DNA of 55,286 nucleotides from Actinomycetota bacterium (GTDB taxonomy: Bacteria; Actinomycetota; Actinomycetes; Mycobacteriales; Mycobacteriaceae), in contig JAFDWN010000038.1 in assembly GCA_018268465.1 (NCBI GenBank), positions 1 to 55,286 on the forward strand, read 5' to 3'. The position numbers were made by a program, and so were the translations under genes. This document shows, piece after piece, positions 8,533-17,480 of this stretch. Below the pieces are notes generated by a model. The model worked only from the letters and a program-made list of their open reading frames with translations, ran no database searches and was not told where the DNA came from. Numbering within the stretch: the first letter of the stretch is position 1; every line of letters begins with the position of its first letter.

Positions 8533-9621
8533 ATGACCGATCAGATTCCCGAGAAAATGCAGGCAGTGGTCTGTCACGGACCACACGACTACCGACTCGA
8601 AGAGGTTGCGGTGCCCGAGCGCAAACCGGGCGAGGTGCTCGTCAGGGTCGAAGCGGTCGGCATCTGCGCCAGCGACCTGAAGTGCTACCACGGCGCGGCG
8701 AAGTTCTGGGGTGACGAGAGCCGTCCCGCATGGGCGGAGACGATGGTGATCCCGGGTCACGAATTCGCCGGGCGTGTCGTGGCCCTCGATGACGAGGCCG
8801 CGCAGCGCTGGGGCATCGCCGTCGGCGACCGGGTGGTCTCCGAACAGATCGTGCCCTGCTGGGAGTGCCGCTACTGCAAACGCGGCCAGTACCACATGTG
8901 CCAGCCCCACGACCTCTACGGATTCAAGCGGCGCACCCCCGGCGCCATGGCCAGCTACATGGTCTATCCCGCAGAAGCCCTGGTGCACAAGGTATCCGGG
9001 GAAATTCCCGCACATCACGCCGCCTTCACCGAGCCGCTGTCGTGCTCGCTGCACGCGGTCGAGCGGGCCGGCATCACCTTCGAGGACACCGTGGTGGTGG
9101 CGGGTTGCGGCCCGATCGGCCTCGGCATGATCGCCGGCGCGCGGGCCAAGAACCCTATGCGGGTCATCGCGCTGGACATGGCCCCCGACAAGCTGAAGCT
9201 GGCCGAGCGCTGCGGCGCCGACATCACGATCAACGTCGCCGCGCAGGACGCCGTCGAGGTGGTCAAGGACCTCACCGGCGGTTACGGGGCCGACGTCTAC
9301 CTGGAGGGCACCGGCCATCCGTCGGCCGTCCCACAGGGTCTCAACCTGCTGCGCAAGCTCGGCCGTTACGTCGAGTACGGAGTTTTCGGCAGCGACGTCT
9401 CCGTCGACTGGAGCATCATCAGCGACGACAAGGAACTCGACGTCCTTGGCGCGCACCTCGGACCGTACTGCTGGCCCGCGGCCATCAGGATGATCGAATC
9501 CGGGGTGCTCCCGATGGACGAGATCTGCAGCCACCAACTCCCGCTGACCGAATTCCAGAAGGGCCTCGATTTGGTGGCCAGCGGTAAGGAATCGGTCAAG
9601 GTATCCCTGATCCCGGCCTGA
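8533..9621 (+). CDS. eltD: zinc-dependent polyol dehydrogenase, probable erythritol/L-threitol dehydrogenase
   Basis: A 362-residue medium-chain dehydrogenase. The catalytic zinc region is CASDLKCYHG with GHEFAG, the structural zinc site is CWECRYCKRGQYHMC, and the Rossmann motif is VVAGCGPIGLGMIAGA. The ATG at 8533 has an AGGAGA ribosome binding site seven bases upstream. It is the first gene of the operon that continues with ABC transporter, DhaK-type kinase and RpiB-type isomerase genes. In M. smegmatis a zinc enzyme in this role oxidises erythritol and L-threitol to L-erythrulose. The assignment combines family and context; sorbitol or xylitol dehydrogenase activity cannot be excluded. 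Confidence 0.78.
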   Translation: MTDQIPEKMQAVVCHGPHDYRLEEVAVPERKPGEVLVRVEAVGICASDLKCYHGAAKFWGDESRPAWAETMVIPGHEFAGRVVALDDEAAQRWGIAVGDRVVSEQIVPCWECRYCKRGQYHMCQPHDLYGFKRRTPGAMASYMVYPAEALVHKVSGEIPAHHAAFTEPLSCSLHAVERAGITFEDTVVVAGCGPIGLGMIAGARAKNPMRVIALDMAPDKLKLAERCGADITINVAAQDAVEVVKDLTGGYGADVYLEGTGHPSAVPQGLNLLRKLGRYVEYGVFGSDVSVDWSIISDDKELDVLGAHLGPYCWPAAIRMIESGVLPMDEICSHQLPLTEFQKGLDLVASGKESVKVSLIPA

Positions 9622-9638
9622 TCGAAGGACTGCTGACC

Positions 9639-11072
9639 ATGCGTCGAGAATTCTCGGGGTCCCTCGGACGGACCCAGCTGTCACGACGGAACATGCTGGC
9701 GGCCATGGGCCTTGCCGGCGTCGCGGCAGCCAGCCTGCCGGTGCTGACGGCCTGTGGGGTGGGCGGCCGTCCGCCCGCGCCCAACGGGGCGTCGGAGGTC
9801 ACCGGGGGATTCGACTGGAAGAAGGCGTCCGGTTCGACGATCAACATCCTGCAGACACCGCACCCCTATCAGCTGTCCTATCAGCCGCTGCTGCGCGAGT
9901 TCACGGAGCTGACCGGGATCAACGTGAACGTCGACCTGGTACCCGAGGCCGACTACTTCACCAAACTGAACACCGAATTGGCAGGCGGCACAGGAAAACA
10001 CGACGCATTCATGCTCGGCGCCTACTTCATCTGGCAGTACGGGCCGCCCGGCTGGATCGAGGATCTGGGGCCGTGGCTGCAGAACACGGCGGCCACCAAT
10101 GCCGAATACGACTTCGAGGACATCTTCGAGGGTCTGCGAACGTCGACCCGGTGGGATTTCACCCTCGGCAATCCGCTGGGCACCGGCGGTCAGTGGGCGA
10201 TCCCATGGGGCTTCGAGAACAACGTGGTCGCCTACAACAAGAAGTACTTCGACGAGCACGGCATCACCCGGCTGCCCGACAATTTCGACGACTTCATCCA
10301 GCTCGCCGTCGACCTGACCGACCGGTCGCAGAACCGCTACGGCATCGCCACGCGCGGCTCGAAGTCGTGGGCCACCATCCATCCGGGGTTCATGACGCAG
10401 TACGTGCGCGAGGGTGCGGTCGACTACACGTTCAACGGGGCGGAACTGGTCGCGCAGATGGACAGCGACAAGGCAGTCGCATTCACCGAGAAGTGGATCG
10501 ACATGCAACACAAGGCCGGTCCGACCTCGTGGACCACCTACGACTATCCCAACGCCACAGGCGATCTGGGCGACGGCAAGGCGATGATGGTCTACGACGC
10601 CGACAGCGCGACCTACCCGAAGAACAAGCCGGGGGCCAGCGCCGAGGCGGGCAACCTGGGCTGGTACGCCGGTCCGGCGGGACCCGACGGGAACTACAAA
10701 ACCAACCTGTGGACGTGGAGTTGGGCGATGAACGCCAACTCGCGTAACAAGCTGCCCGCGTGGCTGTTCATGCAGTGGGCGACCGGTAAGGACTCGATGA
10801 ACAAGGCTGTCGAAGGCGGGATCTACGCCGACCCGGTGCGTAAGTCGGTGTTCGACACGACGTTCAAACGGATCGCCGCCGACCAGTACGGCTACCTGGA
10901 GGCCTTCGAGACCGTCATCGGCTCGTCGAAGATCCAGTTCACCCCGCAGACCAAGTTCTTCGACACCACCAAGGACTGGGCGGTGGCCCTCCAGGACATC
11001 TACGGCGGTGACGACGCCGCCTCGCGGCTGCGCAGCCTGGCCAAGACCAACACCTCCAAGGTCAATCTCTAG
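9639..11072 (+). CDS. ABC transporter solute-binding lipoprotein (tetritol type)
   Basis: A 477-residue extracellular binding protein of the sugar (CUT1) class. The N-terminus has a twin-arginine motif SRRNML, a hydrophobic stretch, and a lipobox LTAC, predicting Tat export and lipid anchoring. Aromatic residues are abundant in the mature part (WQYGPPGW, PWGFENNVVAYNKKYF), as expected for polyol binding. The ATG at 9639 follows the dehydrogenase stop by 17 bases with a GAAGGA site. In M. smegmatis the homologous position encodes a D-threitol-binding protein; specificity here is inferred. Confidence 0.86.
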   Translation: MRREFSGSLGRTQLSRRNMLAAMGLAGVAAASLPVLTACGVGGRPPAPNGASEVTGGFDWKKASGSTINILQTPHPYQLSYQPLLREFTELTGINVNVDLVPEADYFTKLNTELAGGTGKHDAFMLGAYFIWQYGPPGWIEDLGPWLQNTAATNAEYDFEDIFEGLRTSTRWDFTLGNPLGTGGQWAIPWGFENNVVAYNKKYFDEHGITRLPDNFDDFIQLAVDLTDRSQNRYGIATRGSKSWATIHPGFMTQYVREGAVDYTFNGAELVAQMDSDKAVAFTEKWIDMQHKAGPTSWTTYDYPNATGDLGDGKAMMVYDADSATYPKNKPGASAEAGNLGWYAGPAGPDGNYKTNLWTWSWAMNANSRNKLPAWLFMQWATGKDSMNKAVEGGIYADPVRKSVFDTTFKRIAADQYGYLEAFETVIGSSKIQFTPQTKFFDTTKDWAVALQDIYGGDDAASRLRSLAKTNTSKVNL

Positions 11073-11086
11073 GAACGGCGGCATTC

Positions 11087-12040
11087 ATGACCACGCAGAC
11101 ACCCAAGGCCCTGCCGGCGTCGCAGCGGCCGGCCGAGGTCCCGCGTCGCACCCTCCCCGAGGTGCCCACGTGGCGACGTAAGCTACGGCCGTACCTGCTG
11201 TCCATTCCGGCGCTGGTGATCGTCATCGGGATCCTCTATCCGTTCGTGCTGGGTGCGTACTACGCATTCCTGAACTACGCGGCGGTCAATCCAGATCCCC
11301 ATTTCATCGGCCTGGACAACTTCCGCTCGGTGCTCGGCGATCAGATCTTCTGGCAGAGCGTGCAGGTGACCGTGACCTTCGCGATCGTCGCGACCGCGGT
11401 CGAGACGGCACTCGGCGTCGGGCTGGCGCTGCTGCTCAACCGGTCCAGCATCATCGGAAAACTGTTCGAGAAGGTGCTCATCCTCCCGCTGATGATCGCA
11501 CCGGTCATCGCCGGCGTGATCTGGAAGCTGATGTTCAACCCGCAGTTCGGCATCCTCAATCACGTTCTTGGACTGGGTAACACGTTCGACTGGCTGTCGA
11601 GCACCAACGCGCTTTGGTCGGTGATTCTGGTCGACGTGTGGATTTTCACACCGTTCGTGGCGATTCTGGTGCTCGCCGGTATCCGCTCCCTGCCCAAAGA
11701 GCCGTTCGAGGCCTCCGAGGTGGACGGTGCGAGCTGGTTCTACATGTTCCGCAAGCTGATGCTGCCGATGCTGTGGCCCTACATCCTGGTCGCCGTGATT
11801 TTCCGGTTCATGGACAACCTCAAGGTGTTCGACCACATTTTCGTGTTGACGGCGGGCGGCCCCGGTGTGGCGACCCGCACCCTGCAGATCGGTGCGTTCG
11901 AGGACTCGATCATCAACCTCGACTATTCGCGGGGCAGCACCTACATGTTGCTGCTGTGGATCATCGTGTTCATCACCGCGCGCTATCTGGTCAGCGTGCT
12001 CGGAAAGGCGCAGCGCCGTGCTGCCGGAGCGGAGTCGTAA
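11087..12040 (+). CDS. ABC transporter permease, MalF type
   Basis: A 317-residue inner-membrane permease. It has an N-terminal cytoplasmic tail, then about six helices starting at YLLSIPALVIVIGILYPFVL, and the EAA loop EPFEASEVDGASWFYMFRKLMLPML that contacts the ATPases. It follows the binding protein by 14 bases and precedes the second permease by three bases, so the two probably form the heterodimeric channel for the polyol. Confidence 0.92.
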   Translation: MTTQTPKALPASQRPAEVPRRTLPEVPTWRRKLRPYLLSIPALVIVIGILYPFVLGAYYAFLNYAAVNPDPHFIGLDNFRSVLGDQIFWQSVQVTVTFAIVATAVETALGVGLALLLNRSSIIGKLFEKVLILPLMIAPVIAGVIWKLMFNPQFGILNHVLGLGNTFDWLSSTNALWSVILVDVWIFTPFVAILVLAGIRSLPKEPFEASEVDGASWFYMFRKLMLPMLWPYILVAVIFRFMDNLKVFDHIFVLTAGGPGVATRTLQIGAFEDSIINLDYSRGSTYMLLLWIIVFITARYLVSVLGKAQRRAAGAES

Positions 12041-12043
12041 GTC

Positions 12044-12925
12044 ATGGCACTCAATCTCAGCCGCGCAGAACTACTACCCGGGCAGAAGCGCTGGTCCATC
12101 GGCGCCGTGGCCGCCGACGTGGGACTGGTCTTCTGGTTCGTGTTCTCGCTGTTCCCGATCTTCTGGATGTTCCTGCTGGCGCTGAAGAACGCCGAACAGC
12201 AGACCACCACCTACTTCGCCTTCAGCCCGACGTGGTCGAACTTCGCGACGGTGTTGTCGGACAAGGGCACCGAGATGACCAGCGTGGACTTCAAGGCGTC
12301 GCTGCTGACCAGCCTGATCAACTGCGGAGGCGCGGTGATCGTATCGCTGGTCATCGGCATCCCGGCCGCCTACGCCGCCGGGCGCTGGCAGTACCGGGGC
12401 AGCAACGACCTGATGTTCCAGATGCTGTCGTTCCGGTTCGCCCCCGAACTCATGGTGATCGTGCCGCTGTTCGTCATCTACAACCAGATCGGGCTGTTCG
12501 ACACCAAGGTCGGCATGATCTGGGTGCTGCAACTTGTCACCATGCCGCTGGTGGTGTGGATCCTGCGGTCCTACTTCCAGGACCTGCCCGAGGACCTGGA
12601 GCAGGCCGCGCTGCTCGACGGATACACCCGCAGGCGGGCCTTCCTGATGGTGGCCTTGCCGATCGTGCGGCCCGGGATCGCGGCGGCCGCGCTGCTGGCG
12701 TTCATCTTCGCGTGGAACAACTACGTGTTCCCCCTCATCCTGGCCGACAGCAACGCGGGCACCGTCACCGTCGCGATCACGAAGTTCCTCGGCGGCGGCG
12801 GCCAGGCGTATTACAACCTCACGGCGGCCGCGGCCATCATCGCCGCGCTGCCTCCACTCGTCCTCGCGCTGACCATTCAGCGGTACCTGGTGCGGGGCCT
12901 GTCGTTCGGGGCGGTGAAGGCCTGA
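12044..12925 (+). CDS. ABC transporter permease, MalG type
   Basis: A 293-residue permease with six predicted helices and the EAA loop EDLEQAALLDGYTRRRAFLMVALPI. Family members pair with a MalF-type subunit. The stop codon shares one base with the ATG of the first ATPase gene (TGATG), indicating translational coupling. The long first periplasmic loop around FSPTWSNFATVL is typical of the MalG subgroup. Confidence 0.92.
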   Translation: MALNLSRAELLPGQKRWSIGAVAADVGLVFWFVFSLFPIFWMFLLALKNAEQQTTTYFAFSPTWSNFATVLSDKGTEMTSVDFKASLLTSLINCGGAVIVSLVIGIPAAYAAGRWQYRGSNDLMFQMLSFRFAPELMVIVPLFVIYNQIGLFDTKVGMIWVLQLVTMPLVVWILRSYFQDLPEDLEQAALLDGYTRRRAFLMVALPIVRPGIAAAALLAFIFAWNNYVFPLILADSNAGTVTVAITKFLGGGGQAYYNLTAAAAIIAALPPLVLALTIQRYLVRGLSFGAVKA

Positions 12926-14049
12926 TGGCCACGGTATCGGTACACGATGTGCGCAAGACGTACGGCAAAACGGTTGCGGTGGATGGATTGTCCGTCGACA
13001 TCGACGACGGCGAATTCTTCGTCATACTCGGCCCCAGCGGTGCGGGTAAGACGACGACGCTGAAGTCGATCTCCGGCCTGGTCGACATCGACTCGGGTTC
13101 GGTGCGCATCGGCGACGTGGACGTGACGATGGTCGAGCCCTATCACCGCAACGTCGCGATGGCGTTCGAGAGCTACGCGCTCTACCCGCAGAAGACGGTG
13201 GCCGAGAACCTGGCCTCCCCGCTGAAATCCGGGCGCACAGGCAAGTACTCGACAGCCGACCAGGCGAGCCGCATCGACCAGGTCACCAGCACGCTGGGGA
13301 TCAACCACCTGCAGAAGCGTTTCCCGCGAGAGCTGTCCAACGGCCAGCGCCAGCGCGTCGCGCTCGGGCGGGTGCTGGTGCGACCGGCCGACATCTACCT
13401 GCTCGACGAGCCGCTGAGCCACCTCGACGCCAAGTTGCGCGCGGCGATGCGGGCCGAACTCAAGCAGCTCGGTGCGATGTCGAACACCACCACCGTCTAC
13501 GTCACGCACGACTACCAGGAGGCGCTGGCGCTGGGTGACCGCATCGCGGTCATGAACGAGGGCCGGCTGGTGCAGATCGGCACGCCCGACGAGATCTGGC
13601 GCAGTCCTGCGGACACGTTCGTGGCGCGGTCGCTGGGGCAGCCGGAGATCAACATCCTCGACGGTGTGGTCGACGACGGCCGCATCCGGCTGGCCGACGG
13701 GAAGCTGGATGTTGCCATTCCGGCGGATGCGACCTGTGTGCGGGGCGACCGCGTTCGGGTCGGCCTGCGGCCCTGCGATATTCACGTCACGAGCGGTCCG
13801 GCATCGCTGCGCGGCAGGGTGCTGCTGGCCGAGCGTCTGGGCCGCAACATCGAACTGACCGTCGACGTGGGCGGTGCGCAGTTGATCGTGCTGACATCCG
13901 GGCGCCACGGGGTTGGCGAGGGCGACGACGTCGCCATGAGGATCGCCGACTCCGACGTCCACGTGTTCGTCGCGGGGCAGGGCGACACGGCCCGCCTCAC
14001 CGCCGCGCGCACCTCACCCGCCGATTCGCATCTGGAGGCCGCACAGTGA
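12925..14049 (+). CDS. ABC transporter ATP-binding protein 1 (Q-loop Glu)
   Basis: A 374-residue MalK-like ATPase. Walker A GPSGAGKTT is at residues 36-44, the signature is LSNGQRQR near 137-144, Walker B is IYLLDEPLSHLD, and the switch His is in VTHD. A C-terminal TOBE/OB regulatory domain follows from about residue 240. The Q-loop reads AFESYALYP, with Glu82 where almost all ABC ATPases have Gln. The start at 12925 overlaps the permease stop; the stop overlaps the next gene by four bases (GTGA). It probably pairs as a heterodimer with the next ATPase. Confidence 0.92.
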   Translation: MATVSVHDVRKTYGKTVAVDGLSVDIDDGEFFVILGPSGAGKTTTLKSISGLVDIDSGSVRIGDVDVTMVEPYHRNVAMAFESYALYPQKTVAENLASPLKSGRTGKYSTADQASRIDQVTSTLGINHLQKRFPRELSNGQRQRVALGRVLVRPADIYLLDEPLSHLDAKLRAAMRAELKQLGAMSNTTTVYVTHDYQEALALGDRIAVMNEGRLVQIGTPDEIWRSPADTFVARSLGQPEINILDGVVDDGRIRLADGKLDVAIPADATCVRGDRVRVGLRPCDIHVTSGPASLRGRVLLAERLGRNIELTVDVGGAQLIVLTSGRHGVGEGDDVAMRIADSDVHVFVAGQGDTARLTAARTSPADSHLEAAQ

Positions 14050-15176
14050 GTGTCACAACGCAACGTCCCGCGGCGACCGCGACTGCGCAGAGTCTCACCC
14101 TGACCGACCTGGTCAAGACCTATGCGTCGCGCGGCCGCGAGCAGGTGACCGCGGTCAAGGGCATCAACCTGGTGATCGAGCCGGGCGAACTGGTCGCCCT
14201 GTTGGGGCCGTCGGGGTGCGGGAAGACCACCACTCTGCGCATGATCGCCGGTCTGGAGACGGTGACCAGCGGCTCCATCATGATCGGCGAGCGTGAAGTC
14301 TCCCAACTGCCGGCGGCGAAACGGGGTATCGGCGTCGGGTTCGAGAGCTACGCCCTCTACCCCCCGATGTCGGTCCGCGACAACCTGCTCTACGGGCTCA
14401 AGGCACGCAAGGTCAAAGGAGCCGACGAGATGGTCGCCTCGATCTGCGACCGGCTCGAGATGAACGACCTGCTCGATCTGCGTCCGGCCGGCCTGTCCAG
14501 CGGACAGAAACAACGGGTGGCGCTGGCCCGGGCGCTGGTGCGCAACCCGCCCGTGCTGCTCCTCGACGAGCCGCTGAGCCACCTCGACGCCTCGGCACGT
14601 AACCGCGTGCGGCGTGAATTAAAGGTGCTGCAGCGCGAATTCGGCTACACCACCATCGTGGTCACCCACGACCAGGTGGAGGCGCTGTCGCTGGCCGACC
14701 GTCTCGCCGTGATGGAGGGCGGGATCGTGCAGCAGTTCGGCACCCCCGACGAGGTGTTCGACGATCCGGCGAACCTGTTCGTCGCGGAGTTCGTCGGTGA
14801 ACCACAGATCAACGTGATGCGGGGTACCGCCCGCGTGGTCGACGGCCGGGTGCGCGTCGAGATCGGCTCGGGTGCGGGATATCTCGACACGGTGGTCAAG
14901 AACGTGGCGGACGGAGTCCGGGTGACGGTCGGCATCCGGCCGCAGGACTGTGCGCTGTCGACCGATCAGACGGCCGGGATCGCCGGCACCGTCGCCTATT
15001 TCGAGCACCTACTCGAATTCGGTCTGGCGACGAGCACCGTCGCGGGGATGGAGGAGGGCATCGTCGTCCAGACACCCGCCGCCGAGGATTACGGGCCGGA
15101 GCAGAAGGTCACCGTGACCGCACCCGCCGAGCGGGTGTACCTGTTCGACGCCGAGAGTGGGGACCGCCTGCGATGA
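14046..15176 (+). CDS. ABC transporter ATP-binding protein 2 (Q-loop Glu)
   Basis: A 376-residue MalK-like ATPase, clearly different from its neighbour. Walker [10 protein letters not shown] is near 54-62, the signature is LSSGQKQR, Walker B is VLLLDEPLSHLD and the switch is VTHD. The Q-loop is GFESYALYP with Glu100 in place of Gln, the same change as in the first ATPase. A TOBE-type domain occupies the C-terminus. It starts with GTG in a GTGA overlap and ends in an ATGA overlap with the kinase gene. Paired ATPases with two CUT1 permeases are known for glycerol and polyol importers. Confidence 0.92.
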   Translation: MSVTTQRPAATATAQSLTLTDLVKTYASRGREQVTAVKGINLVIEPGELVALLGPSGCGKTTTLRMIAGLETVTSGSIMIGEREVSQLPAAKRGIGVGFESYALYPPMSVRDNLLYGLKARKVKGADEMVASICDRLEMNDLLDLRPAGLSSGQKQRVALARALVRNPPVLLLDEPLSHLDASARNRVRRELKVLQREFGYTTIVVTHDQVEALSLADRLAVMEGGIVQQFGTPDEVFDDPANLFVAEFVGEPQINVMRGTARVVDGRVRVEIGSGAGYLDTVVKNVADGVRVTVGIRPQDCALSTDQTAGIAGTVAYFEHLLEFGLATSTVAGMEEGIVVQTPAAEDYGPEQKVTVTAPAERVYLFDAESGDRLR

Positions 15177-16909
15177 CGAAACTCTTCAACGATCCTGCGC
15201 AGTTCACCGAGGACATGCTCGTCGGATTCCTCGACGCCAACGCCCGCTACGTCGCCGGTGTGCCCGGCGGGGTGGTGCGTGCGCACAAGACCCGACCCGG
15301 CAAGGTCGCCGTGGTGATCGGGGGCGGGTCCGGGCACTATCCCGCATTTTGCGGGACGGTCGGCACGGGTTTCGCCGACGGCGCCGTCGTCGGGAACATC
15401 TTCACCTCGCCGTCGGCCGAGCAGGCCGCGTCAGTGGCCAGGGCCGCGCACGGTGATGCCGGTGTGCTGCTGAGCACCGGCAACTATGCCGGCGACGTGA
15501 TGAACTTCGGCCTGGCGGTGACGCAGCTGCGCGGTGAGGGGATCGAGGCGCACTACTTCGCCGTCACCGACGACATCGCCAGCGCCCCCAGCGGCGAGGA
15601 GGCCAAACGGCGCGGTATCGCAGGGGATTTCACCGTCTTCAAGTGTGCGAGCGCGGCGGCCGAGGAGGGCCTCGACCTGGCCGGGGTGATCCGGGTCGCC
15701 GAGGCGTCCAACGCCGCCACCCGGACGCTGGGCGTCGCGTTCGACGGGTGCACCATGCCCGGTGCCGACCACCCGCTGTTCACCGTGCCCGACGGAAAGA
15801 TGGGAGTGGGTCTGGGGATTCACGGTGAGCCTGGGGTGGCCGACGAGCCGATGCCCGCGGCGGCCGACCTGGCCGGAACCCTCGTCGGCGGGGTGCTCGG
15901 GGACCGCCCCGACGTGGACTCGCGGCGTATCGCGGTGATCCTCAACGGCCTGGGCCGCACCAAATACGAGGAGCTGTTCGTGGTGTGGGGTGCGGTGTCG
16001 CGGCTGCTGCGCGAGCAGGGTTACGAAATCGTCGAGCCCGAGGTCGGCGAGCTGGTCACCAGCCTGGACATGGCGGGCTGTTCGCTGACGGTGATGTGGC
16101 TCGACGAGGAACTCGAACGGTATTGGACCGCGCCGGCCGACACCCCCGCCTACCGCAAGGGCGTCACCGCGGCCGCGCAGGCCGGCGAGGTGCGCACCGC
16201 CGCCGCCGACGCGACCGTCGACGCGCCGGCACCGGCCGAGCTGTCCGACGAGGACGGCCGCCGGGGCGGGCAGCGGGTGGCGCGGGCCCTGGCCGCGGTG
16301 GCCGAGATGCTCACGGGGGCCGAGGACGAACTGGGACGCATCGACGCGGTGGCCGGCGACGGCGACCACGGCCGCGGCATGGTGAAGGGCTCCGCGGCGG
16401 CGCGGGCCGCGGCAGCCAAAGCCGTCGACGACGGCGCCGGACAGGGTTCGGTGCTCGCCGCGGCCGGAAGGGAATGGGCAGCCAAGGCCGGGGGCACCTC
16501 CGGGGTGCTGTGGGGTGCGATGCTGTCGGCGCTGGGGGCCCGGCTCGGCGACACCGGCCGGCCGAATTCTCAGACGGTCGCGGCCGGGATGCGCGACGGG
16601 TATGCGGCGTTGATACAGCTGGGCGGGGCGGCGCCGGGCGACAAGACGATGCTCGACGCGCTATTGCCGTTCGTGGAGGAACTGGAACGCCGCACCGGCG
16701 CGGGGGAGCAGTGGCAGGACGCCTGGCGTGCGGCGGCCGAGGTGGCGACGGAGGCCGCCCGGGCCACCGCCGACCTGAGGCCGCGGGTGGGCCGGGCGCG
16801 GCCGCTGGCCGAGCGCAGCGTCGGCACCCCCGACGCCGGCGCGACGTCGCTGGCGATGTGCGCCCGCACGGTCGCCGAATGCTTCACCCTGACCGCGAAG
16901 GGGGACTGA
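15173..16909 (+). CDS. derK: DhaK-DhaL fusion kinase, probable D-erythrulose kinase
   Basis: A 578-residue ATP-dependent dihydroxyacetone-kinase-type enzyme. Residues 1-~330 are the DhaK domain with [10 protein letters not shown] near the N-terminus, [11 protein letters not shown], and His217 in GIHGEPG, the His that binds the ketose covalently in this family. A linker leads to DhaL (about 365-575) with GDGDHGRGM (Asp396, Asp398) for Mg-ATP binding. It overlaps the upstream ATPase and downstream isomerase genes. In M. smegmatis tetritol catabolism such an enzyme phosphorylates D-erythrulose to D-erythrulose 4-phosphate. Dihydroxyacetone or L-erythrulose are alternatives. Confidence 0.8.
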   Translation: MTKLFNDPAQFTEDMLVGFLDANARYVAGVPGGVVRAHKTRPGKVAVVIGGGSGHYPAFCGTVGTGFADGAVVGNIFTSPSAEQAASVARAAHGDAGVLLSTGNYAGDVMNFGLAVTQLRGEGIEAHYFAVTDDIASAPSGEEAKRRGIAGDFTVFKCASAAAEEGLDLAGVIRVAEASNAATRTLGVAFDGCTMPGADHPLFTVPDGKMGVGLGIHGEPGVADEPMPAAADLAGTLVGGVLGDRPDVDSRRIAVILNGLGRTKYEELFVVWGAVSRLLREQGYEIVEPEVGELVTSLDMAGCSLTVMWLDEELERYWTAPADTPAYRKGVTAAAQAGEVRTAAADATVDAPAPAELSDEDGRRGGQRVARALAAVAEMLTGAEDELGRIDAVAGDGDHGRGMVKGSAAARAAAAKAVDDGAGQGSVLAAAGREWAAKAGGTSGVLWGAMLSALGARLGDTGRPNSQTVAAGMRDGYAALIQLGGAAPGDKTMLDALLPFVEELERRTGAGEQWQDAWRAAAEVATEAARATADLRPRVGRARPLAERSVGTPDAGATSLAMCARTVAECFTLTAKGD

Positions 16910-17379
16910 TGGCCGGCGACGGGCTGCGGGTGGTCGTGGGTTCCGACGACGCCGGCTACGAGTACAAGGAAGCGCTCAAAGGTGACCTGCGCGGAGACGA
17001 CCGGGTATCGGAGGTCATCGACGTCGGCGTCGGCTCGGACGAGGACACCGCCTATCCGCACGTGGCGGTCGCCGCCGCGCGGCTGGTCGCCGAGGGTAGG
17101 GCCGACCGCGCACTGCTGGTGTGCGGCACCGGGCTGGGCGTGGCGATCAGCGCCAACAAGGTGCCGGGCATTCGCGCGGTGACCGCGCACGACAGCTTCT
17201 CCGTGGAGCGTTCGGTGCTCTCCAACGACGCGCAGGTGCTGTGCCTCGGCCAGCGTGTCATCGGGCTGGAACTCGCGCGGCGGCTCGCGCGCGAATGGCT
17301 GGGCTATCAATTCGATCCGTCGAGCAGGTCGGCGGACAAAGTCGAGGCCATCCGCGGCTACGAGCCGGTGGGCCCGTAG
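16909..17379 (+). CDS. derI: RpiB/LacAB-type isomerase, probable D-erythrulose 4-phosphate isomerase
   Basis: A 156-residue sugar phosphate isomerase of the RpiB fold. [13 protein letters not shown] at residues 11-23 is the N-terminal active-site strand, and [20 protein letters not shown] carries catalytic Cys72. [22 protein letters not shown] follows with the usual His and Asn positions. The ATG overlaps the kinase stop (TGATG). In context it would convert D-erythrulose 4-phosphate to D-erythrose 4-phosphate, which enters the pentose phosphate pathway. General ribose 5-phosphate isomerase activity is less likely given the operon position. Confidence 0.8.
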   Translation: MAGDGLRVVVGSDDAGYEYKEALKGDLRGDDRVSEVIDVGVGSDEDTAYPHVAVAAARLVAEGRADRALLVCGTGLGVAISANKVPGIRAVTAHDSFSVERSVLSNDAQVLCLGQRVIGLELARRLAREWLGYQFDPSSRSADKVEAIRGYEPVGP

Positions 17380-17396
17380 CCGCCTACCGCGGCGGC
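17379..17396 (+). terminator. hairpin at the end of the polyol operon
   Basis: GCCGCC and GGCGGC arms with a 6-base loop begin in the stop codon of the isomerase gene and are followed by a C-rich run, without a T tract. Position at the end of a nine-gene operon supports a terminator role. Confidence 0.4.
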
Positions 17397-17480
17397 CCCC
17401 GGGTGCCGATGACTGCTGACTGAGGAGATGTCGCCGAACGGCACTGCGACGCGGGGTGCTCGGCTTGTAATGGGCTGGTG

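Noticed and set aside
11614-14049. 811-codon frame that would fuse a novel domain to ATPase 1
   Set aside because: The first ~437 codons are an out-of-frame reading of the two permease genes. The ATPase has its own ATG at 12925 coupled to the permease stop.
16909-17379. Housekeeping ribose 5-phosphate isomerase rpiB
   Set aside because: Fold and Cys72 fit RpiB, but overlap with the DhaKL kinase gene in a polyol operon makes a tetrulose-phosphate isomerase more likely.
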